From the NCBI GenBank assembly GCA_039184055.1, contig JBCDBH010000153.1, positions 1 to 13,389 of the forward strand: a stretch of 13,389 nt of DNA, written 5' to 3'. Shown here in pieces: positions 1 to 7,887 of this stretch. A program made the position numbers and the translations under genes. Position 1 is the stretch's first letter. Each line of letters begins with the position of its first letter. The notes beneath the pieces are model-generated. The model saw only the letters and a program-made list of their open reading frames with translations, had not been told where the DNA came from and searched no databases. The stretch comes from JBCDBH01 sp039184055. GTDB taxonomy: Bacteria > Acidobacteriota > Thermoanaerobaculia > Multivoradales > J023.

Positions 1-2218
1 CTACACCCTCGATGGTGAGACCTACGACGAGGCCGCCTTTGAACGTCGGATGGTCGACAACCCGCCACCGGTGGTCGACGAGACGCTCGTCGATCGAGCG
101 CTACGCGCCGAAGCCGATACCGTCCTCGAGCTCGTCGTCCAGCTAGTCGATCGACCCGGCGCCCTGATCGGTCGACAGGTACGCAATCAGCGACTGCCGG
201 AAATCGAGGCGATGTCCGCCAGCATCCGCGACATTCACCGGTCGGCACGCAACTTCGACCGTCTCACGCCCGCCGAGGAAGAAAGTCTGCGTAGGCATAC
301 CGGCGGCATGATCGAGCCGCTCGACGAGGCGCGGCAAGCCCGCGTCGACGACCTGGCCGGCAAGATCGAGCAGCTCGAGCAGGCGATGCGCAAGGACATC
401 CGCTCACGTGCCGAGGCCGCGGTGGCCGGTGAGCACGAGCGGATGCGCGCCGAGATCGCCACGCTCGGTGGCAAGGTGATCGGCGCACTGCCGGTCGAGA
501 ATCAACTGATCGTCCGTCTGCCCGCCGATCAGCTGCTGCTGCTCGCCGAGGTGCCGGGCGTGGCGCGGATCGTCGAGGAGACCCCGCCGGAGCTCGATCT
601 CGGCAACCATTCGGTATCGACCGGTCTGCGTGCCGGTTTCTGGCCCAACGGCCTCAACGGCGGTATCTGGGACGTCGGTGTGCTCGACACGTGTCTACAG
701 GCCGGTCACGACAACCACGACCACGTGCGCTTTCTCACCCACGATGACTGTGGCACGGTCGACAACGTCACCGGTGGGCACGGCACACAGGTGGTCGGCA
801 TCATCGCCAGTGACGACGGTTGGGAGCGCGGCGGCGCGGTCGACATCGATCTGATGTTGATCGGCAACTTGAACAACTACCGCACCAACGCCGACTGGAT
901 GGTGCGTAGCGCGAGCGACGACGCCGAAGTGATCAATACCAGCTTCAGCTGGACCCCGACCTCGACCTCGGACTACACCAATCGTGAACAATTCGTCGAT
1001 GGCCTGATCGACAACGAGCGGGTCATTCTCAGCTCGTCGGCGGGCAACCGCGGCAATCTGGGAGCGGGAAGCATCACCGAATGGCCCCGTGCCTACAACA
1101 GCGTGTCGGTGGCCAACGTCAACGACCAGAACACCCAGGATCGGGACGACGACGTCATTACGCTATCGAGCGGACGGGGTCCGACGCCTCTCGGGCGACG
1201 CAAACCCGACATCGCCGCTCCAGGCACCAACACGATGACGACCCTCCCGAATGGCGGGCTGGGCAACTTCGGCGGGACCAGCGCGGCGGCTCCTCATGTC
1301 GGCGCGGCGCTCATCCTGCTCAACGAGCTGCGTGGCTCGGACGATCCGATGGCGCTCAAAGCCGCCCTGATCAACGCCGCCGACGCGTGGACCGACAACG
1401 GCACGATCGGCGACACCACTGACGACGAAGAAGTCCAGGGAAGCGAGTGGAACGCCACCTACGGCTGGGGCTATATCGATCTCTTCGAGGCGTGGCTCAA
1501 CGGTCTCGATGTGTTCCGAGCCTCGGTCGACGATGGTTTCTCCCCGGCCGGTCTCGACTTCAAGCTCTACCGCGGGCGGATGTTCGCCGGTGAGAAAGCC
1601 ACACTGGTGTGGAATCGACACGTCGGCTACAAGGGCAGCAACTTCCCTTCGGACATCGAAAACCTGACCAATCTCGACCTCCACGCCTATCGTGAGTCGA
1701 ACGGCAGCTCATTGGCCACCAGCACTTCGTCGCGTGACAACGTCGAGCAGATCGCGGTCGACGCCACCGAAGACGTGATCCTCAAGGTCGATGTCTGGGG
1801 ATCGATCGATCCCGACGTCGGTATCGAGAGCTTCGCGCTGGCCACCGAGGGAGGTTTCGAAGCGATCGATCCGCCCAGCTTCTCCTTCACCGCCAACTCA
1901 CCGCTCTTCACACCGGCGGGCACGCCCCGGAAGTTCACCGCAACGGTGCGCAATGTCGGCGACGTTCAGGCGTTCAGCCCACGGCTCACGTTGAATCTGC
2001 CCTCCGGCTTCACCTTGATCAGCGGGGCGCGCAATCGCACCCTGCCGACGCTGGCTCCGGGCCAGAGCACCACGCTCTCCTGGACCATCCGCTGGGACAG
2101 CTGCACCTCCGCGGGTGCCACGGCCACCATCCACATGCCGACCAGCACCAGCAGCTTCGGTGAATTCCTCACCACCAACGGCAGCAAAGTCGTGGTGTGT
2201 GAGAACTTGAACCAATAA
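1..2218 (+). CDS. Subtilisin-like serine protease (S8 family), 5'-truncated by window edge
   Basis: The reading frame is open to the left edge and ends at TAA 2216-2218; the first ATG seen (50) need not be the start, since 16 codons upstream are open in frame. It is a peptidase S8 catalytic domain with Asp at 686-688 (GVLDT), His at 779-781 (GGHGTQ), oxyanion Asn at 1046-1048 (SAGN) and nucleophile Ser at 1280-1282 (GTSAAAPH), the family order. Before the catalytic domain lie a charged, probably coiled-coil helical stretch (about 170-470) and a propeptide-like segment (about 475-590). After it come a beta-rich region and a C-terminal CARDB/NEW3-like Ig domain (about 1880-2210) with two Cys that could pair. 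Any signal peptide would lie left of the window. All catalytic residues are present, so it is probably an active exported endopeptidase; the substrate is unknown. Confidence 0.93.
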   Translation, partial: YTLDGETYDEAAFERRMVDNPPPVVDETLVDRALRAEADTVLELVVQLVDRPGALIGRQVRNQRLPEIEAMSASIRDIHRSARNFDRLTPAEEESLRRHTGGMIEPLDEARQARVDDLAGKIEQLEQAMRKDIRSRAEAAVAGEHERMRAEIATLGGKVIGALPVENQLIVRLPADQLLLLAEVPGVARIVEETPPELDLGNHSVSTGLRAGFWPNGLNGGIWDVGVLDTCLQAGHDNHDHVRFLTHDDCGTVDNVTGGHGTQVVGIIASDDGWERGGAVDIDLMLIGNLNNYRTNADWMVRSASDDAEVINTSFSWTPTSTSDYTNREQFVDGLIDNERVILSSSAGNRGNLGAGSITEWPRAYNSVSVANVNDQNTQDRDDDVITLSSGRGPTPLGRRKPDIAAPGTNTMTTLPNGGLGNFGGTSAAAPHVGAALILLNELRGSDDPMALKAALINAADAWTDNGTIGDTTDDEEVQGSEWNATYGWGYIDLFEAWLNGLDVFRASVDDGFSPAGLDFKLYRGRMFAGEKATLVWNRHVGYKGSNFPSDIENLTNLDLHAYRESNGSSLATSTSSRDNVEQIAVDATEDVILKVDVWGSIDPDVGIESFALATEGGFEAIDPPSFSFTANSPLFTPAGTPRKFTATVRNVGDVQAFSPRLTLNLPSGFTLISGARNRTLPTLAPGQSTTLSWTIRWDSCTSAGATATIHMPTSTSSFGEFLTTNGSKVVVCENLNQ

Positions 2219-2256
2219 CCACTGGCCCGCACGCGGGCTGCGTTCACGATAGCTCG

Positions 2257-2293
2257 ACGGCGTCACTCCACGGGGGTGACGCCGTTCTTCTTT
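2257..2293 (+). terminator. Rho-independent terminator after the protease gene
   Basis: A perfect 10-bp stem, ACGGCGTCAC (2257-2266) with GTGACGCCGT (2276-2285) and a 9-nt loop, is followed by TCTTCTTT. A second, smaller GC-rich palindrome, GCCCGC/GCGGGC (2225-2238), lies just upstream. It sits 38 bp after the protease stop codon and so should end that transcript before the sigma gene. Confidence 0.8.
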
Positions 2294-2315
2294 GGCCCGT
2301 GCAAGAATTGCCACC

Positions 2316-3035
2316 ATGGCCGATCCTCGTCATCACCCGCAGCGCTTCGCCACCACTCGCTGGAGCATGGTCCTGCGGGCCGGCGAAGCCGAATCGAGCG
2401 GTGCGCGACGAGCGCTCGAAGATCTATGCGCGCTCTATTGGCATCCGCTCTACGCCTATGCGCGCCGACGTGGACACGACGAGGAAGACGCCCGCGACCT
2501 GACCCAGGCATTCTTCGGCAAGCTGCTCGCCAAGGGCGATTTACGCGTGGCGGATCCAGCGCGGGGACGCTTCCGGACCTTTCTCCTCACTGCGATGAAA
2601 AACTTTCTCGCTGGCGAGTGGCGCAAGGACCAGACTCGAAAACGAGGCGGCAACGTCGACATCCTGCCCTTCGACTTCGATTCGGCGGAGGCGAGCTACC
2701 GTCTCGAGCCGTCTCATGAGACGAGCCCGGAACGGCTCTTCGAGCGACGCTGGGCGCTGGCGGTGCTCGATCAGGCGCTCGTCGAGATCGAGACCCACTA
2801 TCGACGCACCGGGCGCGCCGAGCTTTTCGACGCGCTCAAGGAGCACCTCATGGGCGACGTCCCCTACGCCGAGCTCGCCGAGCAGCTGGCGATGAAGCCG
2901 GGCGCGGTGCGTACCGCGATGTCGCGACTACGCTCACGATGGCGCGAGCGGCTTCGCGCGCTGATCGCCGAGACGGTCGACGAAACGGCCGAGGTCGAAG
3001 ACGAGCTCGGCCTGCTCGTCACGGCGGTTTGCTGA
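2316..3035 (+). CDS. ECF-type RNA polymerase sigma factor (FATTxW family), partner of kinase 1
   Basis: This 239-residue sigma-70 family protein should direct RNA polymerase to alternative promoters. The N-terminal FATTRWSMVL motif (residues 11-20) and the sigma-2 region (about 35-110, with the pattern YWHPLYAYARRRG, DLTQAFF and GRFRTFL) match a large family of sigma factors found beside kinases in Planctomycetota, Verrucomicrobiota and Acidobacteriota. A linker follows (112-145), then sigma-4 with its helix-turn-helix (about 180-212, YAELAEQLAM...AVRTAMSRLR) and an acidic C-terminal tail (221-239). I chose ATG 2316; an upstream TTG at 2292 falls in the terminator T-tract and is unlikely. No good Shine-Dalgarno is visible. 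Kinase 1 starts 69 bp downstream and no anti-sigma gene is adjacent, so control by the kinase is inferred. Confidence 0.88.
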   Translation: MADPRHHPQRFATTRWSMVLRAGEAESSGARRALEDLCALYWHPLYAYARRRGHDEEDARDLTQAFFGKLLAKGDLRVADPARGRFRTFLLTAMKNFLAGEWRKDQTRKRGGNVDILPFDFDSAEASYRLEPSHETSPERLFERRWALAVLDQALVEIETHYRRTGRAELFDALKEHLMGDVPYAELAEQLAMKPGAVRTAMSRLRSRWRERLRALIAETVDETAEVEDELGLLVTAVC

Positions 3036-3036
3036 T

Positions 3037-3059
3037 GGTCGCCACCCGATGACCTTTTT
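3037..3059 (+). terminator. Possible weak hairpin plus T-run between sigma factor and kinase 1
   Basis: GGTC (3037-3040) can pair with GACC (3051-3054), followed directly by five T (3055-3059). The stem is only 4-5 bp, so this could be a leaky attenuator lowering kinase expression relative to the sigma factor, or mere chance. Confidence 0.22.
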
Positions 3060-3104
3060 CCACGCTACCTGTAACGACCCCGCACCGATCGCATAGCACG
3101 GGAC

Positions 3105-4556
3105 ATGAACAACCTACGCTTCTGCCCCACCTGCCAAGCTCATGTTCCCGCCGACGCCCCGGCGGGTGTGTGTCCACCGTGCGCGCTGCGCGCCGCGATG
3201 GACCCGACACGATCGGCCACGACACCCATGGCGCCGTCCCGACCGCCGCTCGACATCGAGACGGTGGCCCGGCTGCTACCCGAGCTCGACGATTTCGCAC
3301 TGCTCGGGCGTGGCGGTATGGGTACGGTCTTCCGCGCCCGTCATCGCACGCTCGAACGACCGGTGGCGGTCAAGATTCTCGATCCCTCACTCGGTGAAGA
3401 CGAGGCGTTCGCGGAGCGGTTCGCGCGTGAAGCTCGGACGCTGGCCCAACTCGATCATCCCAACATCGTCCGGGTCTACGACTTCGGTCATCGTGAGGGC
3501 ACCTACTACCTGATGATGGAGCTGGTCGACGGCGTCGATCTCCGGCAGACGATCGCCGCCGGCATGCTCACCCCGAACGAAGCCTTGGCCCTGGTGCCGA
3601 AGATCTGCGAAGCCCTCCAATACGCCCACGATCACGGCGTGGTGCATCGGGATGTCAAACCCGAGAACATCCTCATCAACCGTGATGGCACGGTCAAAAT
3701 CGCCGATTTCGGTCTCGCCAAGCTGGTCGGCTCGACCCACGACGATCTCCTGACCCGCACCTATCAAGTGATGGGCACGCCGAATTACATGGCGCCCGAG
3801 CAGGTCGAAAAGCCGAGCTCGGTCGATCATCGCGCCGACATCTTCGCCCTCGGAGTGGTGCTCTACGAGATGCTCACCGGCGAGCTCCCGCTCGGCCGCT
3901 TTCCCCCGCCGTCGAGCAAAGTCCAAGTCGATGTCCGCCTCGACGAAGTCGTGCTGCGCACCCTCGAAAAAGCACCGGAGCGCCGCTACCAGCAGGCGCG
4001 TGAGCTGCAGTCGGACGTCGAATCCTTATCGAGCCCAGGCGTCGCGGCGATGGGTCCCATCCCCGCACCGTTCAAGCACGAAGCGCGTGATCGCGGGGAC
4101 TACGAATTCCGCTCGGACAAAGAGCTCTTCGGCTTGCCCCTGGTCCATATCGCCTTCAGCCGCGATCCCGAAGGCAACCGCATGCGCACCGCCAACGGCA
4201 TCATCGCGATCGGCGACATGGCGATAGGCGGTATCGCGATCGGTGGCATCGCGATCGGCGGCATCTCGATCGGTGGCATCAGCGTCGGTCTGCTCGGTAT
4301 CGGCGGGCTCGTCGCCGGCTTGTTGATCGCCCTCGGTGGCTGTGGCTTCGGCACCGTGGTCACCGCCGGAGCAGCGTTCGGCGTGATCGCCAACGGTGGC
4401 CTCGCGATCGAGGCCCTATCCTTACCGAGCCAGCTGGTGACCTGGATCGAACGCCTGGCGTGGTTCGTCGCCAGCCTCGGCATCACGGCGGCGATCTTCG
4501 CGGGGATTTACGCCTGGATCCAGGCGGCGAGCGGCAAGGGGCGCAGGCTGGCGTGA
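3105..4556 (+). CDS. Hanks-type Ser/Thr protein kinase with zinc ribbon and Ile/Gly-repeat membrane tail (kinase 1)
   Basis: A 483-residue protein. The N-terminus has two CxxC pairs (CPTC at 7-10 and CPPC about 24-27), a likely zinc ribbon. The kinase domain (about 63-320) is complete: glycine loop GRGGMG 68-73, ATP-anchoring Lys90, HRDVKPEN with catalytic Asp183, DFG at 201-203 and APE at 230-232, so it should be active. A conserved-looking segment follows (about 340-367, including FGLPLVHIAF), then seven five-residue repeats of the AIGGI type (368-402), a hydrophobic Gly/Ala-rich stretch and a likely C-terminal transmembrane helix (about 451-472) ending in basic residues. There are no TPRs, unlike the other two kinases here. 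It follows the sigma gene by 69 bp on the same strand, a sigma-kinase pair. The start is supported by the Cys motif right after it; the ribosome site (GGGA touching the ATG) is poor. Confidence 0.93.
   Translation: MNNLRFCPTCQAHVPADAPAGVCPPCALRAAMDPTRSATTPMAPSRPPLDIETVARLLPELDDFALLGRGGMGTVFRARHRTLERPVAVKILDPSLGEDEAFAERFAREARTLAQLDHPNIVRVYDFGHREGTYYLMMELVDGVDLRQTIAAGMLTPNEALALVPKICEALQYAHDHGVVHRDVKPENILINRDGTVKIADFGLAKLVGSTHDDLLTRTYQVMGTPNYMAPEQVEKPSSVDHRADIFALGVVLYEMLTGELPLGRFPPPSSKVQVDVRLDEVVLRTLEKAPERRYQQARELQSDVESLSSPGVAAMGPIPAPFKHEARDRGDYEFRSDKELFGLPLVHIAFSRDPEGNRMRTANGIIAIGDMAIGGIAIGGIAIGGISIGGISVGLLGIGGLVAGLLIALGGCGFGTVVTAGAAFGVIANGGLAIEALSLPSQLVTWIERLAWFVASLGITAAIFAGIYAWIQAASGKGRRLA
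4206..4310 (+). repeat. Seven tandem 15-bp units coding for AIGGI-type pentapeptides
   Basis: Units begin at 4206, 4221, 4236, 4251, 4266, 4281 and 4296, typified by GCGATCGGTGGCATC, with third-position variation (ggc/ggt) and drift in the outer units. All stay in the kinase frame, coding for A/S-I-G-G-I/M type repeats. The silent differences indicate selection on the protein repeat rather than a very recent DNA expansion. Confidence 0.85.
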
Positions 4557-4568
4557 CCACCGCGTGGA

Positions 4569-7160
4569 TCAGCTCGGATCGTCCAGACCCAACCGCTCAC
4601 GCCACCTCGCCGCCTCCTTGTCCTTGCCGACTCGGTCGAAGTGGGCGGCGAGCCAACGCCAGCCTTCTCTGGTATGAAAATTTTCGGGGCCCAAGTTTTC
4701 GAAATGGAAGTCGAGAGCCTGGGTCAGATAGCGCTCGGCTTCAGCGTTGCGACCGAGATTCGACAGGACGTGCCCCAAACGGGCCACGGCACGCATATAG
4801 GGTGTCGGCTCCGTCGTGTCCGGGTGGGCCTCGTAGTAGGTGACCAGCCGTTCGAGCGGTTGCACCGCCTCCTCCCAACGGTTCACACCGGTCAACAGGC
4901 TGGAACGAATCGCCAGAATGGTTCGTGTTTCGGCGAATTCGAGCCCCATATGACCTTCGACTCTCTCCTCGGTCGCGGCAAGAAAATCAAGAGCGCGCTC
5001 TCGCTCACCGGCATAAAACATCGAGGTGGCGAAATGGGACGCGGCCTGAATCGTCATCGGATGAGTCACGCCATAGGCGTTCTCGATGCTCGCATACGCA
5101 ATCGTCACCTCGCTGAGCGCCTCGGAGAAACGTCGCATCTGCAGCAGGAGGGTCGATAAGTTGGTTCGATAGGTGGCGATCTCGGGATGGTCAGGACCGA
5201 GTCGTTGTCCACGTTCTTCGATCAGACCGCGGTAACCGGCCTCGGCTTCTTCATAGTCGCCACGACGCCATATGGCGCCCACCAAACCATTCGAGACACG
5301 CGCGACGGCGCGATCGTCGGGCTCGGGCTGTGCCGAGAAAATCGTCGCCGCTTGCTCGTAGGCGCGCTCGGCGCAGTCGTGATCCTCTTGTTTCAGACAG
5401 ATGTTGCCGAGCAGCTCGAGCGCTTCGGCCGCCGCGACGCTGGTACCCAGCCCCGCGCGCTGGTAGGCCTCGAGGATCGACTCCATTTCCGGACGGGCCA
5501 GATGCTCTCGAGCGTCCACCCAGTCGACCTCGGCCAGCTGTCGGCGCGCGGCCAGGATATCGGGATGATCGACCGGTAAATGACGCTGACGCAGCGCCAG
5601 AGCTTCGCTGGCGTGACCCTTGGCGGCATCGAGATCACCATCACGGACCTGAGCCCGGGCGAGGTCGTGGAGACCGGTCGCGAGCTCGAGCGGCGCGACC
5701 GCGCGCAGACGCCGACTCGCCACCGTCGCGGTGAACATCTCGGTCTGCAGCGAGAACTCACCGAGGTTGCCATAGATCCGCCCCAGGGCGTGCGTGAGCG
5801 GGCCATAGAGCTCGGGATCGTCGAGTGAGTCGAGCACCCGATCGGCACCTTCGTCGAGGATTTCGCGCGCGCTGCGGCTCCCGCTGGCGCTGATCTCGGG
5901 GTCGGAGACACGAAAAAGGTCGACCAGGAAATCGGTTACCTGACCCCGGCGCGCCAACTCGGCGGAGGCTTCGTCGAGCGCCTGATCGAGCCGTACGGTT
6001 TGCCAGGCGAGACCGACGAGCAGAGCCAAGAGGACCACCAACACGAGAGCCGTCGTGGTCACCGCGACCCGACGACGCTCGATCAATTTCCCAAAGCGAT
6101 AACGCCACGAATCTGGACCGGCGAGCACCGGTTCGCAACGCAGAAAACGCTCAAGATCGGCGGCGAGCTCGGAGCACGATTCGTAACGTCGCTCACGATC
6201 CGTGGCGCTGGCCCGGGCGACGATCCACTCGAGCTCGTCGGCAAGCTCGGCTTCGGTCTTTTCGCTGGGCAACCGTCCCGCGACCAGATATCCGAGCAAG
6301 ACACCGAGCGCATAGACATCGGTACGACTGTCGATATCGGTACCCGCGCCAGCGAGTTGCTCGGGGCTCATGAACTCGGGGGTACCCAGCACATGGCCCT
6401 GACGGGTGCGAAAGTCCGCTGGCTCAGCGCCCGGGGCAGCGTCGACAGTCGGCGTGTCGGGACGATCGAGCAGCTTGGCGATGCCGAAATCGATTACTTT
6501 GGGTACGGCTTCGGCATCGATCTCGGCCACCAGCACATTCGACGGCTTCAGATCACGATGCACGATGCCCTTGTGGTGGGCGTGTTGGACCGCGCGACAC
6601 ACCGACACCAAGAGCTCCAAACGTCGCCTTGTCGACAGGTCGTGACGGTCGCAGAACGCGTCGATCGGCTCGCCGTCGACCGCCTCCATGACGAAATACG
6701 GCCGACCATCGGCCGCCATGCCGGCATCGTAGACACCGGCGACGTGGGGATGAGCGAGACGAGCGAGAATTCGCCGCTCACTGTCGAAACGCGCGATCCA
6801 CTCCGCGTTCTCGCCGCCCCGGCGAATGACCTTGAGCGCCACCCGTCGTTCCAACGGCTCGTGTTGTTGCGCCAAGAACACCCGGCCCATACCGCCTTCA
6901 CCGAGCAACTCGAGCAGCTCGTACGGACCGACTCGATCACCGGGCAACCACTCACGCGTCAGATCGAGCTGCTCGCGCGCTCCCACCCCGTCGGTGGGCA
7001 GAAAGTCATCATCGACCTCGGCGGCGGCGGCGATCAGCTCGTCGACCCGCCGCCGTAGATGCTCGTCATTACAATGCCGATCGAGCCAGGCGGCCGGGTC
7101 GGTGGCGTCGCTGGCCTCGTGGTAGAGGTCCCACATCCGTTGCCAATCGGTGTCGGCCAT
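4569..7160 (-). CDS. Membrane-anchored Ser/Thr protein kinase with C-terminal TPR region (kinase 2)
   Basis: An 863-residue protein. Residues 1-55 form a helical N-terminal region common in this family. The kinase domain (about 80-340) has GEGGMG 87-92, Lys110, HRDLKPSN 201-208 (catalytic Asp203), DFG 224-226 and SPE 265-267, all intact. A single transmembrane helix follows at about 367-386, then a short helical linker with the motif TDFLVDLF (409-416), then tetratricopeptide-like repeats to the end (about 430-860). The topology expected is a cytoplasmic kinase with an external TPR domain that could bind a ligand or partner. Between GRLP and the ELEWIV segment only about 11 residues remain where relatives usually have several tens. 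ATG 7160 has GGGTGA (7172-7167) 6 nt before it, overlapping the sigma gene's stop, so translation of the two is probably coupled. Its target is unknown. Confidence 0.93.
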   Translation of the reverse strand: MADTDWQRMWDLYHEASDATDPAAWLDRHCNDEHLRRRVDELIAAAAEVDDDFLPTDGVGAREQLDLTREWLPGDRVGPYELLELLGEGGMGRVFLAQQHEPLERRVALKVIRRGGENAEWIARFDSERRILARLAHPHVAGVYDAGMAADGRPYFVMEAVDGEPIDAFCDRHDLSTRRRLELLVSVCRAVQHAHHKGIVHRDLKPSNVLVAEIDAEAVPKVIDFGIAKLLDRPDTPTVDAAPGAEPADFRTRQGHVLGTPEFMSPEQLAGAGTDIDSRTDVYALGVLLGYLVAGRLPSEKTEAELADELEWIVARASATDRERRYESCSELAADLERFLRCEPVLAGPDSWRYRFGKLIERRRVAVTTTALVLVVLLALLVGLAWQTVRLDQALDEASAELARRGQVTDFLVDLFRVSDPEISASGSRSAREILDEGADRVLDSLDDPELYGPLTHALGRIYGNLGEFSLQTEMFTATVASRRLRAVAPLELATGLHDLARAQVRDGDLDAAKGHASEALALRQRHLPVDHPDILAARRQLAEVDWVDAREHLARPEMESILEAYQRAGLGTSVAAAEALELLGNICLKQEDHDCAERAYEQAATIFSAQPEPDDRAVARVSNGLVGAIWRRGDYEEAEAGYRGLIEERGQRLGPDHPEIATYRTNLSTLLLQMRRFSEALSEVTIAYASIENAYGVTHPMTIQAASHFATSMFYAGERERALDFLAATEERVEGHMGLEFAETRTILAIRSSLLTGVNRWEEAVQPLERLVTYYEAHPDTTEPTPYMRAVARLGHVLSNLGRNAEAERYLTQALDFHFENLGPENFHTREGWRWLAAHFDRVGKDKEAARWRERLGLDDPS

Positions 7161-7166
7161 ATCGAA

Positions 7167-7733
7167 TCACCCAACCTGTTGGAGTTGTTTGTAGAGCCAC
7201 ACCCGCGCCGCTTGCCACGAGCGATTGACCGATCGGCTCGAGATCTCCAACACCTCGGCGGTTTCAGCGACGGTCAGACCGACCAGGTAGCGGAGCTCGA
7301 CGATACGGGCCATCTGGGCATCACGCGCGGCCAGCTTCTCGATCGCCTCATCGAGCGCCAAGAGCTCTTCGTAGGACACCTCCCACACCGCCACGCCATC
7401 GGTCAAGGTCACGCGTCGGCGCTCGCCGCCACGCTTTTCACGTGACGACGATCGAGCCTGCTCGACCAAGATACGCCGCATGGCGATCGCGGCGGCGCCG
7501 TAGAAATGTCGCCGGTTCTCCCATCGTCCGGTGGGACCACCGAGACGCATGTACGCCTCGTGCACCAAGGCGGTCGGCTGCAGCGTGCGATCGCGCCGCT
7601 CGCGTGCCATCAACGAGCCCGCCAAACGTCGCAGCTCGTCGTAGAGCAACGCTAGAAGATCATCGGTATCGAGTCTGTCGGTCTGGCCACGAAGAACGCG
7701 CTCTTCGTTTTGATCGTGCTGGTCGTCGTCCAT
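7167..7733 (-). CDS. ECF-type RNA polymerase sigma factor (TIGR02999-like), partner of kinase 2
   Basis: A 188-residue sigma-70 family protein. The sigma-2 part carries the family signature TLQPTALVHEAYMRL (50-64), NRRHFYGAAAIAMRRILVEQAR (73-94) and a KRGGERR basic stretch (100-106). Sigma-4 (about 125-185) ends in a helix-turn-helix, LTVAETAEVLEISSRSVNRSWQ. This fits the ECF subfamily of TIGR02999, often found next to Ser/Thr kinases. I chose ATG 7733 because GAGGTGG (7744-7738) lies just upstream; longer in-frame starts lack such a site and add a basic, unconserved-looking extension. The kinase gene begins 6 bp after its stop, so they form one transcription unit. No anti-sigma gene adjoins it, so regulation by the kinase is inferred. 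Confidence 0.92.
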   Translation of the reverse strand: MDDDQHDQNEERVLRGQTDRLDTDDLLALLYDELRRLAGSLMARERRDRTLQPTALVHEAYMRLGGPTGRWENRRHFYGAAAIAMRRILVEQARSSSREKRGGERRRVTLTDGVAVWEVSYEELLALDEAIEKLAARDAQMARIVELRYLVGLTVAETAEVLEISSRSVNRSWQAARVWLYKQLQQVG

Positions 7734-7737
7734 CCAC

Positions 7738-7744
7738 CCACCTC
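7738..7744 (-). promoter_or_regulatory. Ribosome binding site fixing the start of the TIGR02999-like sigma factor
   Basis: On the minus strand GAGGTGG precedes ATG 7733 by 4 nt (its GAGG core by 7 nt). It decides for this ATG over longer upstream options. Confidence 0.7.
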
Positions 7745-7887
7745 GTCGTCTGTGATCGACCCTTCGAGGATCGATCGTAGCGACGGTGGGTAGCGGCCTC
7801 AAGCAAGACGCGTGAAGTGAAGTCATGATTCAAGATGCGTCAAACCCCCACGAAGTGCGCCAAGCGAATCGGGTGTATCGTTCGCGG

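Noticed and set aside
3060..3104. Possible promoter for kinase 1 (TGTAAC, GCATAG)
   Set aside because: No pair of boxes has an acceptable match and spacing for sigma-70 or a known ECF consensus.
4206..4310. Tandem short repeats considered as a CRISPR-like or satellite array
   Set aside because: Units are 15 bp with no spacers, stay in frame and differ mostly at silent positions, so they code for a protein repeat.
6000..7058. Long plus-strand open frame (352 codons) opposite kinase 2
   Set aside because: It lies over the kinase motifs of the minus-strand gene and encodes no recognisable domain; an antisense shadow.
7754..7776. Inverted repeat GATCGA/TCGATC between the divergent sigma gene and small protein
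   Set aside because: GATCGA-type words are very frequent in this sequence; 6 bp with an 11-nt loop is not beyond chance.
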